From Humulus lupulus (taxonomy: Eukaryota; Streptophyta; Magnoliopsida; Rosales; Cannabaceae), in the NCBI RefSeq assembly GCF_963169125.1, contig NC_084793.1, positions 228,720,360 through 228,784,359 of the forward strand: a stretch of DNA of 64,000 nucleotides, read 5' to 3'. Both the position numbers and the translations under genes were made by a program. Position 1 is the first letter of the stretch; each line of letters opens with the position of its first letter. Positions 1 through 10,195 of the stretch are shown one piece after another. A model generated the notes under the pieces. It ran no database searches. It had not been told where the DNA came from and saw nothing but the letters and a program-made list of their open reading frames with translations.

Positions 1-540
1 CGTTCCGTCTTTGTTTTGTATGATGACGAGTGCTTGTGCGCTCGTCTGTTTCTTTCCTCTCAAGGAGATGTTGTAGCACTCCCTTCCTGCTAACTGGTCT
101 CCTTTCAATGTCCCGACTCCGCTAGGGGTTGGGAACTTAAGGGCCAGATGCCTCACTGATGAAACTGCCCCCAGCCCGACCAAGGCGGGTCTCCCGAGCA
201 GCACATTGTAGGCTGATGGTAAGTCTACTACCACGAACTCCATCATCTTGGTTGCCGAGACTAGGTAGTCTCCCAAGGTCACGGGAAGCTCGATGGATCC
301 CATGCAGGCGGTTCCTTCTCCTGAAAAACCGTACAACGTAGTTGCACACGCTTTCAGGTCGCGAAGGGAGAGTCCCATCTTCTCGAGGGTTGCTTTGTAA
401 AGTATGTTGACTGAGCTCCCATTATCTATGAGAACTCGGTGGACCCTCCTGTTGGCCAGCTGAAGAGTAATGACCAGCGAATCATGGTGAGGGAACTGGA
501 CATGGGAGGCGTCTTCCTCGGTGAAGGTTATTGGTTGTGT
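1..540 (-). pseudogene. TE1 protease (partial; beyond an in-frame TAG)
   Basis: This is the aspartic protease that would mature Gag-Pol. It lies in the same frame as gag, immediately after the TAG, and stays open to the window edge. It shows TFTEEDA near the N-terminus, a catalytic loop reading LIDNGSSVNILY near position 415, YGFSGEG, PSAYNVLLGRPAL, and an ECYNISL segment. The loop has Asn where plant Gypsy proteases normally have Thr or Ser (D-T/S-G). The catalytic Asp is kept, but the change may reduce activity. There is no separate start codon, so translation would need readthrough of the TAG or the copy is dead. Confidence 0.8.
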
Positions 541-2913
541 CTAAATCCTCTGACTTTTGGGAGCCCTAGGTTCGGGTTCATAAGGAGATCCATCCCCAGT
601 CTTCAGTTCGTTAACATATCTCTTTTGGGCATTCCTGCCCACTCCTGCGAAGTGAGGCCCTCCTGAGATGGTTATTACATCCTCTCCATCTATCGGCGGG
701 GGCCTGTCTTCTTCCCGAGCTCGGGAATTATTGTTTTGCGTCGTCGGAGGCGCGGCTACTCTCTGGCTCGCGGCCGTCTGACCCGTACTCTGGTTTTTGA
801 CATACTGTCGGAAGTAACCTCTCGAGATCAACCCTTCGATCTCGTCCTTCAATTTTCGACATTCATCGGTTGTATGCCCGGTGTCTCTGTGTAACCGGCA
901 ATACTTACTGGAATCCCTCTTGGATTTTTGATTTCTCATCGGGTCTGGACGCCTAAAGGGGACCTGGTTTTCATTAGCCAGGTATATGTTCTCCTGAGAC
1001 TCATTGAGCTCGGTGTATACTCTATACACGGAGAAATACCTCTCCCCTTTCTTCTTCTTTCCCCCCTCGGCTTTGGGGTTACTTCCTTCGTTCTTTTTCC
1101 TCTTGGAGGGGTTCTCCGTGGCAGGCTTTGGAGCTGCTGGGTCCGCCGAGGTTGAGGCAGAGTTGATGTTTATCATTGTAGTTTCGGGCTGGGAAGTCGC
1201 ATTGAGCGTCGACCTCGCTTCCTCTACATTGACAAATCTCTGCGCTCGTATGTTAAACTCGGTTATTGACCTTACCGGTTTCCCTTGCATGTCGTCCCAA
1301 AGGGCACTTCCCAGCAATACACCAGCTCGGATAGCCATAAGGTGCCCACTGTCATCCACGTCCCGAGCTCGGGCGACTTCCAGATTAAATCTCGTTAAGT
1401 AACTTTTTAGTGTTTCGCCCGGCTGTTGTCGGACGTTAGTTAAGGTGGATGCCTCTGGTCTGACCCCCATCATTGCTCTGAACTGCTTTTTAAAGTCTTT
1501 AGACAACTGTTCCCAAGAAGTTATTGAGTGTCTCTTATATTTTTCGAACCAACTTTTAGCAGGTCCTGCCAATGATGTTGGAAACAACATGCACCTGAGC
1601 TTGTAACCCACATTACTGGCTCTCATGATAGTGTTGAATGTGCTCAGGTGACTACACGGGTCGGTCTTTCCTTCAAACGTTGGGACATGAGGGATCCGGA
1701 ACCCTTGAGGAAATGGAGTGTTGGAAATATGGGGAGCAAACGGCTCGAGCTCCTCGTCAGAGTCCTCATATCGACCATTTCCTCGTTCATTCTTCAAAAG
1801 CCTAAAGGCTTTTTCGAGCTGATCGATTCTTTCTTGGACTGGGTCAGTAGGAGGTACTGTCTGGAATTGATTGTCATTGATCGTGATTCCAGGCTCGCAT
1901 CTCCGCGAGGGATCTCTACGCCTATTCAAGCGATCCCTCAGGTCCAGATTTGTTTGATCTCCATTACCCCGACTCTGATTCAGGTGGTCTCGCAGGTCGT
2001 GACGATTTTTGCGGCTTTCGGTATTCTTACGACCTCGGTCATGCTTGCTGACCGACCTGGTCTCTCCGGACTCATCACTGGTAAAACTCATTGCTTGGTT
2101 ATTTCGTGAAGGATTCTTCCCACGTCGCCTCGTCTCCGCCGTGCGAGACCGAGACGTCTGACTTTTCTCAGATGGGGCACCTCTCCGGTCCTGGAAAGCC
2201 TCCCTATTTCCTTGTCTTTCCCCCGCACGCCCTTCATTCTGATCTCGAACGGGTTGAGCGTTCCTGCGGGGGGGCGAAGGATATCTTATGGGTGATGGAG
2301 GGAACCGTATAGGCGACGGTGGCTGCCACCCTTGTCGCGGCCTAGAGGGTCCAGAATTTTCCCGAGATGGGTCGGTCGCATTTGGTGCGCTCCCAGGTAC
2401 CTGAGTCCGAGCCTCTGCAGGGGTTCGGTTATTCTCAGTTCCTGCAGGCACTTCCACAGGCGGGTTAGCCGAGGCCCGAGCCCGAGTACTCCTCTGGGGC
2501 CTGGGTGGAGCGGATGGCTCTGCTGGTGCCGGAGGTTGAGTCGGCCTCCTTGTGGTAGCATCTTTTCGTGGACGCCCACGGGGTCTCCGGGGAGGAACAT
2601 GCACGTCCCTTGGAGGAGGGACTTGGTTTTCGCGTGGAGGCTGAGCCACCTGCGCCTCTGCGGCTATCCTTGTCAATTCCTCATTCCGTTTATTGGCCTC
2701 TGCCAACAGCTGCTTCAATTGCCGGTTTTCAAGTTCCACGATAGGAACGTACCGCTCCGGATTGTAGTACATACCCTCATCCCTTGGTGGAGGAGGTGGT
2801 CCCCGGGAATCAGAAGACCCACTTCTCTCTTCAACATCCGGGTTCTCCATTGGTTGTTTTCCAGGACGTCTTGGGTAATTTTCCTCAGGTGTGTTCTGAT
2901 TGTTTGTGGCCAT
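541..2913 (-). CDS. TE1 Gag polyprotein
   Basis: This Gag is about 790 aa. I start at the ATG at 2913 because the upstream part of the open frame runs through the LTR and primer-binding site. The first roughly 400 residues are Pro/Arg/Glu-rich and low in complexity. Residues about 408-564 are a Retrotrans_gag (capsid) domain, from a PTFEGKTDP motif through SWFEKYK to the RAQRFVNVEEA end. Residues about 669-684 form the finger YCRLHRDTGHTTDEC. It would form the cytoplasmic virus-like particle that packages element RNA. The frame ends at TAG (543-541); the same frame then continues directly into protease. TE5 has GAG (Glu) where TE1 has this TAG, so I read it as a nonsense change, although programmed readthrough is possible. 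Confidence 0.88.
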   Translation of the reverse strand: MATNNQNTPEENYPRRPGKQPMENPDVEERSGSSDSRGPPPPPRDEGMYYNPERYVPIVELENRQLKQLLAEANKRNEELTRIAAEAQVAQPPRENQVPPPRDVHVPPRRPRGRPRKDATTRRPTQPPAPAEPSAPPRPQRSTRARASANPPVEVPAGTENNRTPAEARTQVPGSAPNATDPSRENSGPSRPRQGWQPPSPIRFPPSPIRYPSPPRRNAQPVRDQNEGRAGERQGNREAFQDRRGAPSEKSQTSRSRTAETRRRGKNPSRNNQAMSFTSDESGETRSVSKHDRGRKNTESRKNRHDLRDHLNQSRGNGDQTNLDLRDRLNRRRDPSRRCEPGITINDNQFQTVPPTDPVQERIDQLEKAFRLLKNERGNGRYEDSDEELEPFAPHISNTPFPQGFRIPHVPTFEGKTDPCSHLSTFNTIMRASNVGYKLRCMLFPTSLAGPAKSWFEKYKRHSITSWEQLSKDFKKQFRAMMGVRPEASTLTNVRQQPGETLKSYLTRFNLEVARARDVDDSGHLMAIRAGVLLGSALWDDMQGKPVRSITEFNIRAQRFVNVEEARSTLNATSQPETTMININSASTSADPAAPKPATENPSKRKKNEGSNPKAEGGKKKKGERYFSVYRVYTELNESQENIYLANENQVPFRRPDPMRNQKSKRDSSKYCRLHRDTGHTTDECRKLKDEIEGLISRGYFRQYVKNQSTGQTAASQRVAAPPTTQNNNSRAREEDRPPPIDGEDVITISGGPHFAGVGRNAQKRYVNELKTGDGSPYEPEPRAPKSQRI

Positions 2914-2957
2914 GACTTTTTCAGGAATGCTTAAGGCTCTCAATGAAAGCACCAAAC

Positions 2958-3729
2958 TGTTGACGCCGTTTTTCGTCAACAGTGAAAGAAGAGCACGTAA
3001 ACAATTACTAGTAATGACCAATTAAAAAATAACAACACAAAACACGATTTTTACATGGTTCAGCAGTTAAATCTGCCTAGTCCACGAGTCTTTGTTATTA
3101 AACTCAAGATTATCTCTGAAAATTCTTTAGCATGAATTCTTCAGAGTTTTCTCTCAAGGTTCAGAATTTCGGTCCATTACAATGGTGCATGACCTCTCTA
3201 TTTATAGAGAAGGTTGCCGAATACTATCCCACATATATTGGGTAGTTACTCTTTTTGTGTAAATAAAATAAATGACTTTAAATGCCTATAATCAGATATA
3301 AAAGGAAACGTCCCCTGAAGACCAGGGGGCGTATAACTAACCAAATAATATCTCACGACTTTAGGGGATTTACAGTAATAAATGAAGATTACGTCTCTTA
3401 TGGACAACACTTATAGATATTCACGGTTTTTATCATATATCTCCAAGGCCTTAGCCTCCCAGGTTTCTCATCAGCTTTCGAGCTAATGACATCTCCCGAG
3501 GTCACACGACTTTCGAGATCATATGTCGAGCTCATCCCTAAGGATAGATGCGTCTCCGGAGCTACCTTTCGAGATCGTGAACACTTCGAGGTCACCACGT
3601 TCGGGGTCGTATCGAGTCTTGCAAGCTCGATATTTAATCCTGGAGCATACTTCGAACTTTACGGGTTCATCCACTGCGAATCCAGCTTTCGAGGTCACAT
3701 TTAACATGGCTCGAAATCTGGGTATAACA
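2958..3729 (-). repeat. TE1 5' LTR (772 bp)
   Basis: On the minus strand the LTR begins TGTTATACCC at 3729 and ends TCAACA at 2958, just before a TTTGGTGCTTTCATTGAGAG primer-binding-like string also found in TE3, TE7 and TE9. A TATA box (TATAAATA) lies near 3212-3195. Its upstream half (about 3475-3690) is rich in TCGAG motifs, several as TTCGAGGTCAC or TTCGAGATC, which is its version of the short promoter repeats seen in the other Tat LTRs here. Confidence 0.85.
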
Positions 3730-4480
3730 GTTATGTTTTCTTTGATTTTGAAGATAATTTTATTTTATTTTTCAATTTTTTATTTTTTTCTTTTATTTTT
3801 TAATTAGATTTTCAGTTTTTTTTCTTTTTTTTTTCCTTACTTATTTTTTCTTTTTTCTTTTTCTCTACCAATTTTGTCCTTCATCATTTTTTTTATTCCA
3901 TTTTTCCATTATTCTTCTTCTTCTTCTTCTTCTTCTTCTTCTTCTTCTTCTCATTTTTATTCATTTATCTATTTTTTTCTTTCATTTGTATAGTTTTTTT
4001 TTTTCATATTTTTTCAATTTTCTTTCCTCTTATTTTTTCATTTTTTTCCTTCTATTTTTTCTTCATTTTTGTATTTATTTTTTCTCCTAATATTTTTTTT
4101 TTCACACATATGAGCTTTTTTTTCTTTCTTTTTTTCTTCTTCTATTTTTCCTTTATTTTTTAATTTTTTGTACCAATTTTTTCATTCATCTTTTTTTCTT
4201 TCCATTTTTCCATTATTTTCTTCTTCTTCTTTTCATTTTTATTCGTTCATCTGTTTTTTTTTTCTTTCATCATTTTTTTCTTTTCTTTTCATATATTTTA
4301 ATTTTATTTCCTCAGTTTTTTCCCTTTTTTTTTTTTTGTACTTATTCTTTTCTCATTCCATTTTCTTTTTTTTTTCCCATTTTTTCACACATATATATTT
4401 AAACATTACATAATTATTTTACTATTTTTTATTTATTATCTTTTATTATTATAATTTTTTTTTATAGTTTTTCCCACTAT
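3730..4480 (+). repeat. Polypyrimidine (T/C-rich) tract with a CTT microsatellite
   Basis: About 750 bp right of TE1 in which the plus strand is almost entirely T and C, including a clean (TTC)n run at about 3912-3951. Apparent ORFs in it (Phe/Ser/Leu-rich) are composition artefacts. There is no gene here. Long pure pyrimidine tracts can form triplex DNA and are prone to slippage. Confidence 0.85.
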
Positions 4481-4539
4481 ATGTAAAAAAATTCAAATCA
4501 ATTTTTTCAGCATTTTCTTTGTACTGTAATCCTTATAGG

Positions 4540-5130
4540 AAAACCCAAATTTGGAAAGAAAACTAATAAAAATATGAAAACATGAATGGGTAACCAGTTA
4601 CCCTGGTGGGAACATTCAAATCTAGAAAAAATATATGAAAATGTGAATGAGTAACTATTTATCCTAGTGGCAACATCCAAATCTAGAAAAAAATATATGA
4701 AAACTTGAATGGGTAACTAGTAACCCTAATAGAAATATCCAAATTCAGAAAGAAAAAAAAATAGATATGAAAATGTGAATGGGTAACCAGTTACCCTGAT
4801 AGAAACATTCAAATCTAGAAAAAAAAAATCTGATGAAAATGTGAATGGATAACCAGTTTCCCTAGTGGGAACATCCAAATTTAGAAAAAAAATAGATATG
4901 AAAACTTGAATGGATAACCAGTAACCCTGATAGAAATATCCAAATTTGGAAATAAAAAATAGATATAAGAAACATAAATGGGTAACAAGTTACCCTGATA
5001 TAAACATTCAAATTTGAAAAGAAAAAAAAAACTGATATGAAAACGTGAATGAGTACCTGGTAACCCTAATGGAAACATCCAAATTTTAAAAAAAAAATCA
5101 TATGGTAACTGGTTACCTATGTTACTAAAA
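4540..5130. repeat. Minisatellite, about eight 61-71 bp units with a GGTAACCAGTTACC core
   Basis: Eight degenerate tandem units start near 4588, 4649, 4711, 4781, 4847, 4912, 4980 and 5051. Each has a GGGTAACCAGTTACCCT-type palindromic core, a phrase like GAAACATTCAAATCTAG, an A-run, and GATATGAAAATGTGAAT. Unit length varies mainly in the A-run. Diverged singletons of the core (GGTAACCGGTTACC) recur at about 5263-5276. No coding function is visible. Confidence 0.85.
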
Positions 5131-6348
5131 TCATAGTTGTTTCTTCTTCCTTTTTTAATGAAGCGTTCTTTCTCTTTTTCCTTCAAATTTATTGTTTTTT
5201 TTTTCATATTTAATATGAGTAACCCGTCACCCCTCTTATGATAAAATGTTACTCTTCTCAGGGTAACCGGTTACCCCTCCTAATACATGTTATTTAACCT
5301 AGCTTTAGGAATTTATTTTTACATAACTGTCAAAAATAATCAAGTAACTGATTATCTTACTTAGGATTTGAAAAAAGAAACGTACAATCTAAAAAAAGAA
5401 AAAATGTTTATAATAAATAAAAAATAATAATAAACACAATTCATATTAAAAATAAAATTGCAAAACAACCAAAGAAATTTTTTATATAAAATTATTAATA
5501 TAAAAAAATAAATAAGCTAAAAAAATAATAATCAAATTACAAACATACCATTCCAAAATAAAAAAAACCTAATTAAGAGTAAAATTAAAGTATAAACTAA
5601 CTTTTATACAAAAATATGAGAAAATAAACTCACAAAAGTGAAATTTAAAAAAAAAAAAAAGTCGGAGATTAACTTTTTAAAATAAAAATAAAAAGTCATA
5701 TATTTTATAATATAATTTCAAAATCTCATATATAATGTAATTTCCTCTCAAATATATTAAGATAGATTACTATGGGTTGAAACAGGCAAGCGTGAGGGAC
5801 AAGAAAAAAATAGAAAACAGGAAAGAAATTTTGGTTGTGGGAAGCTAAACTGTGTACCAAATTGACAAATATTAAAAAGTGGTCTAAAATTAAAGTGCAA
5901 ACCGCAAGAAAATAAAGCCGTTCATCCGTACAAAAGTAATAAAGAATGTATTTAATGTAAATTTCCCTTTTTTTTTCTTTTAGAATCAATTCAGCTTATA
6001 ACACAATTGCCTGATTGTATTTCTTGATTATATAATCAGGACTCTTAATTAAAACCCACTCCTTAAGTTCAGTTTCCTTTATTTAATCTGTGTGTTAAAA
6101 GTTTACAACTAATAATACACACAATTATATATATTTAATTCGAGTTGAAAATTTTAGCAGAAAATATCTACTAGCTAGCCAAAGAATTATAAGAAGATGA
6201 AGAAAAACATATATGTTTTTTATCCCTGGGAATAGTACAAGACAACATCACCTAAAGAAACTAAAAAAACTCTTATTGTTTTAAGAAGAAAAAAATAAAA
6301 TATAGGAAAAGGTAAATATAAATTATTATATAAGTTTTGGGTTTAGCT
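5131..6348. other. AT-rich intergenic DNA
   Basis: AT-rich spacer between the minisatellite and the candidate small gene. I see no conserved ORF, RNA gene or repeat boundary; the 87-codon minus-strand ORF near 5726-5989 has no recognisable features. Confidence 0.6.
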
Positions 6349-6847
6349 TCAACTGGTCTGTGGAGGGGGACCTTTAGGAACTTCTGGGCGTTTTGGAGAT
6401 CTCGGAGCTTTGAGGCGTATGCCTCTACCTCCTCTTCTTACTTTCTGTAATGATATATATATATATATGCGCATTACAATAATATATATATATATATATA
6501 TATTATCAAAATTAATAATGAAAAAATTAAAAAAATTACAGAAAGATTACCTGAACAGATCTCAACTTGGGTTGTTCTCCATCTTCCGTCTCTGGTAATT
6601 TTTTGTTGGAAAATATTAGTGCAACTTAAAATTGAGAATCAACAATAAGGCAATCCTATATATTAACCATAATAATACTCTACCAAAAATGTTTAACTTA
6701 TATATATATATATATATATTTATTTAGTACTAAGAGGAGTTAAAAGAGAGACGATATAGCTCTTGTTTTACCAGTAGTAGTTGTAGTTTTGCAACTGTTG
6801 ATCATGTGGAGAAATCCCTTCTTCAGATCCTGAGCAAGTTTTTCCAT
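6349..6847 (-). CDS. Candidate small spliced gene, 70 aa, three exons, unknown function
   Basis: Proposed minus-strand exons are 6847-6772, 6591-6551 and 6444-6349. Both introns have GT/AG ends in AT-rich sequence (donors ACTG|GTAAAA and TTCAG|GTAATC; acceptors TTACCAG and CATTACAG), and the phases join cleanly (phase 1, then phase 0) to a TGA stop. The product starts MEKLAQDLKKGFLHMIN, has a Thr run near residue 21, and ends in a basic Pro/Arg/Lys-rich tail (PKRPEVPKGPPPQ). There is no signal peptide or membrane segment. A G-box (CACGTG, 6925-6930) lies about 80 bp upstream. I do not recognise the family. No transposon protein matches it, and it sits next to a real plant gene. The exon model rests only on splice logic. 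Confidence 0.42.
6448..6504. repeat. (TA)n microsatellites in intron 2 of the candidate gene
   Basis: Two TA-dinucleotide runs separated by a GCGCATTACAATAA interruption; another TA run lies at about 6703-6718 in intron 1. They are simple-sequence repeats in AT-rich intron sequence. Confidence 0.8.
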
Positions 6848-7672
6848 ATTGAATTCATATTGGTAGACAAAAACTAAAATGAGTTTATAATACTAGACTT
6901 GTTCCTCGATGATACATGAAAAGCCACGTGCTTTAGGCTTTAGCTTTATGTTTTTACGCAACCTACTTTAATATCATTGTTATCATTATTACTCATACAA
7001 CTCAGCACTTGGGAATTAGAAGGCGGTGGAAACTACTTGATCGATCATCATTAGGAGTTAGAGCCACAAAAGCTTAGTGACACTAACTCATTCATCAGAA
7101 TGAGTTGTGTATGTATATTAATTAAGCTTCTATATAAATTATGTAAGTAATGATCGACAGCTAGCTCAATTCAAAGTAGAGAACTACATGCACTCGAAAT
7201 ATTATTTATTAAATATATGCGAGTCCTACCCTAATTTCAAATTAATTAGTATATGTATTTATATATTTTTGCATATAAACTTCTTAATAAAAAGAATTAA
7301 AAATGCTAATTCCCATAATATTAGTGCGACTTCATCTCTATGTGGTCCCAGAGACCAAGTATGTATGAATAAAGTGAACTTTTCATGGCTGACTATAGCA
7401 TCATGTGTAAAAAGTTTTGAATTAGATTAATAACAATAATAATTATTGGAATGCGTAGCTAGCTAAAACTCCTAATAAAAAAATTCAGAACTATTTTCGA
7501 AGAACAACAAATGCACCTACGTAACCAGTTTAACGGTCATTAACGAAGATATTGCAATAAAATCAACCAATCTAATTAATTTTCAACCAATAACAAAAAC
7601 CTATTTTTCTACACAATCATCACAAACAAAACGTCAAATTTAATTCGACGCAAAACCAGCACAACAAACCCC
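6848..7672. promoter_or_regulatory. Intergenic region: upstream of the small gene, downstream of the MIZ1-like gene
   Basis: It holds the G-box CACGTG at 6925-6930 in front of the 6847 start and otherwise AT-rich sequence with no ORF that I trust. It should contain the MIZ1-like 3' UTR at its right end. Confidence 0.45.
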
Positions 7673-8455
7673 TCAAATCCGTACGAAGAAAATACTGAGC
7701 TCAGGCCCAGTATTTCCATCTGGGCTCAACATGTACAACGTCTCAGAATCCTTGGACCCAATAATCCGATCAAAATGGGCCCTCATATAAGCCAACTCGC
7801 CATCTGGGCCTTCGACCTCAGAATTCCCAGGAAGAACACCGGCCCCCATAGAAACCGCCTTGAGAATCTCCATAACGTTCAAATCTTCGTCGGTGGCCTC
7901 CCTCTTCACCCCATAACCACTCTTCTTCCCATTGCAGTACATTGTCCAAAGGGGCTCGTCCACAAGCCGCGTTTTGTCCTTTTCCTGTCGTTTCTCGCAC
8001 TCCAGCGCGATCCGTACCATCCCGGAACCCATCTCCCTCTGGAGCACGTTGGTCTGCATGGCCAGCTCGACCACCAGGGTCGGCAGGCAACGCGGGCTCT
8101 CCTGCATGGAGAAGCTTACTCGGCCCTTTCGGTATCCGAACAGCGTACCTGTCACGCGGTGCCCGCTCGACGACGACCGGTGGTGGTGGTGGTGGTGGTG
8201 GCCGTCCATTAGGCCGTTGGGGAGCGCTGGCATCTTACATGCGGTGGGTGATATGATTGGGAATGACCGAAACACCGAGCGGAAAACTCGAAGGACCTTA
8301 GTTTTGTTGTGGGATCGCTTTTTTTGAGATGGTTGGATTAGGGACACCGGCAGCCGGGGCAGCGCCGGCGCCGGAGGAGGAACTGTGAATGGTGGTGGTG
8401 ATGGTGGTGTTGATCTCGACGGCGATGAATCGGTGGAGTTTTGGTCATACGCCAT
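7673..8455 (-). CDS. MIZU-KUSSEI1-like (DUF617) protein, 260 aa
   Basis: A single-exon plant gene. I start at MAYDQNS (8455); the open frame runs 44 codons further upstream, but that part is ordinary 5'-UTR-like sequence. The N-terminal ~70 residues are Ser/Pro-rich. A basic segment (KVLRVFRSVFRSFP) and ACKMPALP precede a seven-His run. The DUF617 core then runs from RVTGTLFGYRKGRVSFS through LVVELAMQT, EMGSGMVRIALECEK, WTMYCNGKKSGYGV and GELAYMRAHFDRIIGS to a complete C-terminus ending PELSIFFVRI. MIZ1 is required for root hydrotropism in Arabidopsis, while most family members have no assigned biochemical activity. This is the clearest host gene in the window. Paralogue identity (MIZ1 itself or another member) cannot be decided here. 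Confidence 0.93.
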   Translation of the reverse strand: MAYDQNSTDSSPSRSTPPSPPPFTVPPPAPALPRLPVSLIQPSQKKRSHNKTKVLRVFRSVFRSFPIISPTACKMPALPNGLMDGHHHHHHHRSSSSGHRVTGTLFGYRKGRVSFSMQESPRCLPTLVVELAMQTNVLQREMGSGMVRIALECEKRQEKDKTRLVDEPLWTMYCNGKKSGYGVKREATDEDLNVMEILKAVSMGAGVLPGNSEVEGPDGELAYMRAHFDRIIGSKDSETLYMLSPDGNTGPELSIFFVRI

Positions 8456-8597
8456 TAATGGAGGCCTTATACGATAGATTATGAGGGAGACAGAGATAGA
8501 AAGAGGAGAAAGGAGAGTGAGTGAGGAGATTTTTTTGGTCGTTAAGTTAGGTATGAGTTCGCGGTTTGAGATTGGTTCTCGGATCAACTTTTTTCGA

Positions 8598-8607
8598 TAT
8601 ATTTATA
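8598..8607 (-). promoter_or_regulatory. Putative TATA box of the MIZ1-like gene
   Basis: TATAAATA on the minus strand (within GACTATAAATATATCG) lies about 145 bp upstream of the chosen ATG, and a CT-rich 5'-UTR-like stretch follows. Distance and composition suit a plant core promoter and support the start at 8455. Confidence 0.55.
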
Positions 8608-9651
8608 GTCGATTATTTAATATTTTAATTTACTAATTTAAGAATTTTTTTCAGGGAGATATCACCTTATTCATTAGACAAAAATAATTACACAAGTAAA
8701 GTATACATAATTTGTGCACGAGGTTAAAACTGGATTACGATTGTTTTGAATAATGTTATTATGGTTGAAGTAAAGGTCGCATTGGCCCCTATATTATAAC
8801 CAAAAAGAATAGAATCAGTTTCACTTATTTTTTTCTTTCTTATTTTTGTGGCTGGAAAAGAATGAAATAGAATAAGTAGGCTTTTTTATTGGTTTAATAC
8901 AAAAATAATGAATATATTAGTGAATAAATTAACTGTCATCGGTACATATTTTTCCGGGAAATGAACTAATATAAGTTGCCACATGGACAACATTGACTGC
9001 CTCTCACTGCACAATATTATCATTGCTCGACTTGCTAGCAAACTGAGCCAACTGCCATTTACTAGTTCTATTTTTTCAAAGTTAATTTATGTTAATGTTA
9101 TTATTAATATTATTAAAAGAAGAAATGCATAGTAAAATTATGAACCAGAGCATTATATGGTATCTCACAGTTAAGTATGGTGTCAAAACCAACTTTATAA
9201 GGCGCCAATAATAGAATAAGCCCTTTCAACTGATTGTGAGGATGGGGTACATCCGTAGTTTCACAATTCTCTATTATCTTCATCTTTTAGCACTTTTTTT
9301 TTCACTAAGTCCTAAATTTATTTAAAATTGTTCACCATAACATTTCAAGAAATAATTTTAAAGGAAATAATTTTAAGTTTTTAATTGGTCTTATGCTTAT
9401 TCCAAATATAATATAAAATGACTTAAGCCACGAAAACTGAGTAATCCCAACTAAAGTATTGGTTTGGATGGTCTATGGAGCAATTTTGTGAGTTTGTTTC
9501 GTTACTGATTTTGAGGTCTCACATGAAACCATACCAACAAATATAAATATAAAGAAATTCAATACTATAAGGTAAAGAAATATACTTTATCGATAATGAA
9601 TTTTGAATTGTACATGTATTTTATTAATATTTGCCTGCACACTAACACATA
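8608..9651. other. AT-rich intergenic DNA upstream of the MIZ1-like gene
   Basis: It should include the gene's promoter. I see no conserved ORF, RNA gene or defined mobile element boundary in it. Confidence 0.5.
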
Positions 9652-10131
9652 CAATAAAATAACATTATATATTTATTATTTTTATTAATAAATTTTTGTT
9701 TTCATAAATTGTCAAATGAAAACTCAAACAACTTTTAAAATTACTCGCCTACAACATCACTTAACACTGCTCACTGACGTTTTTTAAAAGTGAGGACTAA
9801 ATGTGTCAGTTTATCGTTATCGAAAAAATAAAAAAATTAAAATGACCCATTATAACAAAAACCCTAACAATTTTATCCCATTCAATAAAATAACATTATA
9901 TATTTATTATTTTTAACTCAAACAACCCCATAATAAAATAACATTATATATTTTTTATTAATAAATTTTTGTTTTCATAAATTATCAAATGAAAATTCAA
10001 ACAACTTTTAAAATTACTCGCCTACAACATCAATCAACACCGGTCATTGATGTTTTGTAAAAGTGAGGACTAAATGTGTTAGTTTATCGCTGTCGAAAAA
10101 ATAAAAAAATTAAAATGACCCATTATAACAT
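9652..10131 (+). repeat. Direct duplication of a ~200-bp intergenic segment
   Basis: The block at about 9653-9858 recurs at about 9932-10131 with roughly 90% identity by eye. Shared strings include AATAAAATAACATTATATAT, AAATTACTCGCCTACAACAT and AAAAGTGAGGACTAAATGTG. A third, short copy of only the first ~30 bp begins near 9885. It could be a local tandem duplication or part of an uncharacterised repeat. Confidence 0.8.
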
Positions 10132-10195
10132 AAAGTGGGTAGACTTGTTAAATTAAATCATTGTATAGATTAAAATAAATACCAAAATAATAAAA

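Larger units (their letters stand above)
1..3729 (-). mobile_element. TE1: 5' part of a Tat-type Ty3/Gypsy retrotransposon
   Basis: A minus-strand LTR retrotransposon enters the window from the left edge. Reading leftwards, it has an LTR (3729-2958), a primer-binding region, gag (2913-541) and the start of the protease (540-1). RT, integrase and the second LTR lie outside the window, so no target-site duplication can be checked. The Tat-lineage call rests on the degenerate finger CxxHxxxGHxxxEC followed by a KLKDEIE-type segment in gag, and on a protease of the same type as in TE7 and TE5. It differs from those elements in LTR and gag sequence, so it is a separate family. Confidence 0.9.

Noticed and set aside
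541..3021. TE1 Gag start at 3021
   Set aside because: The first 36 codons of the open frame lie in the LTR end and primer-binding site; the ATG at 2913 is the plausible start.
4168..4413. 81-aa Phe/Ser-rich ORF
   Set aside because: Product of the polypyrimidine tract only.
7942..8256. Plus-strand ORFs over the MIZ1-like gene
   Set aside because: Shadows of the minus-strand DUF617 gene, with poly-Gly/Trp/Val runs from the His repeat.
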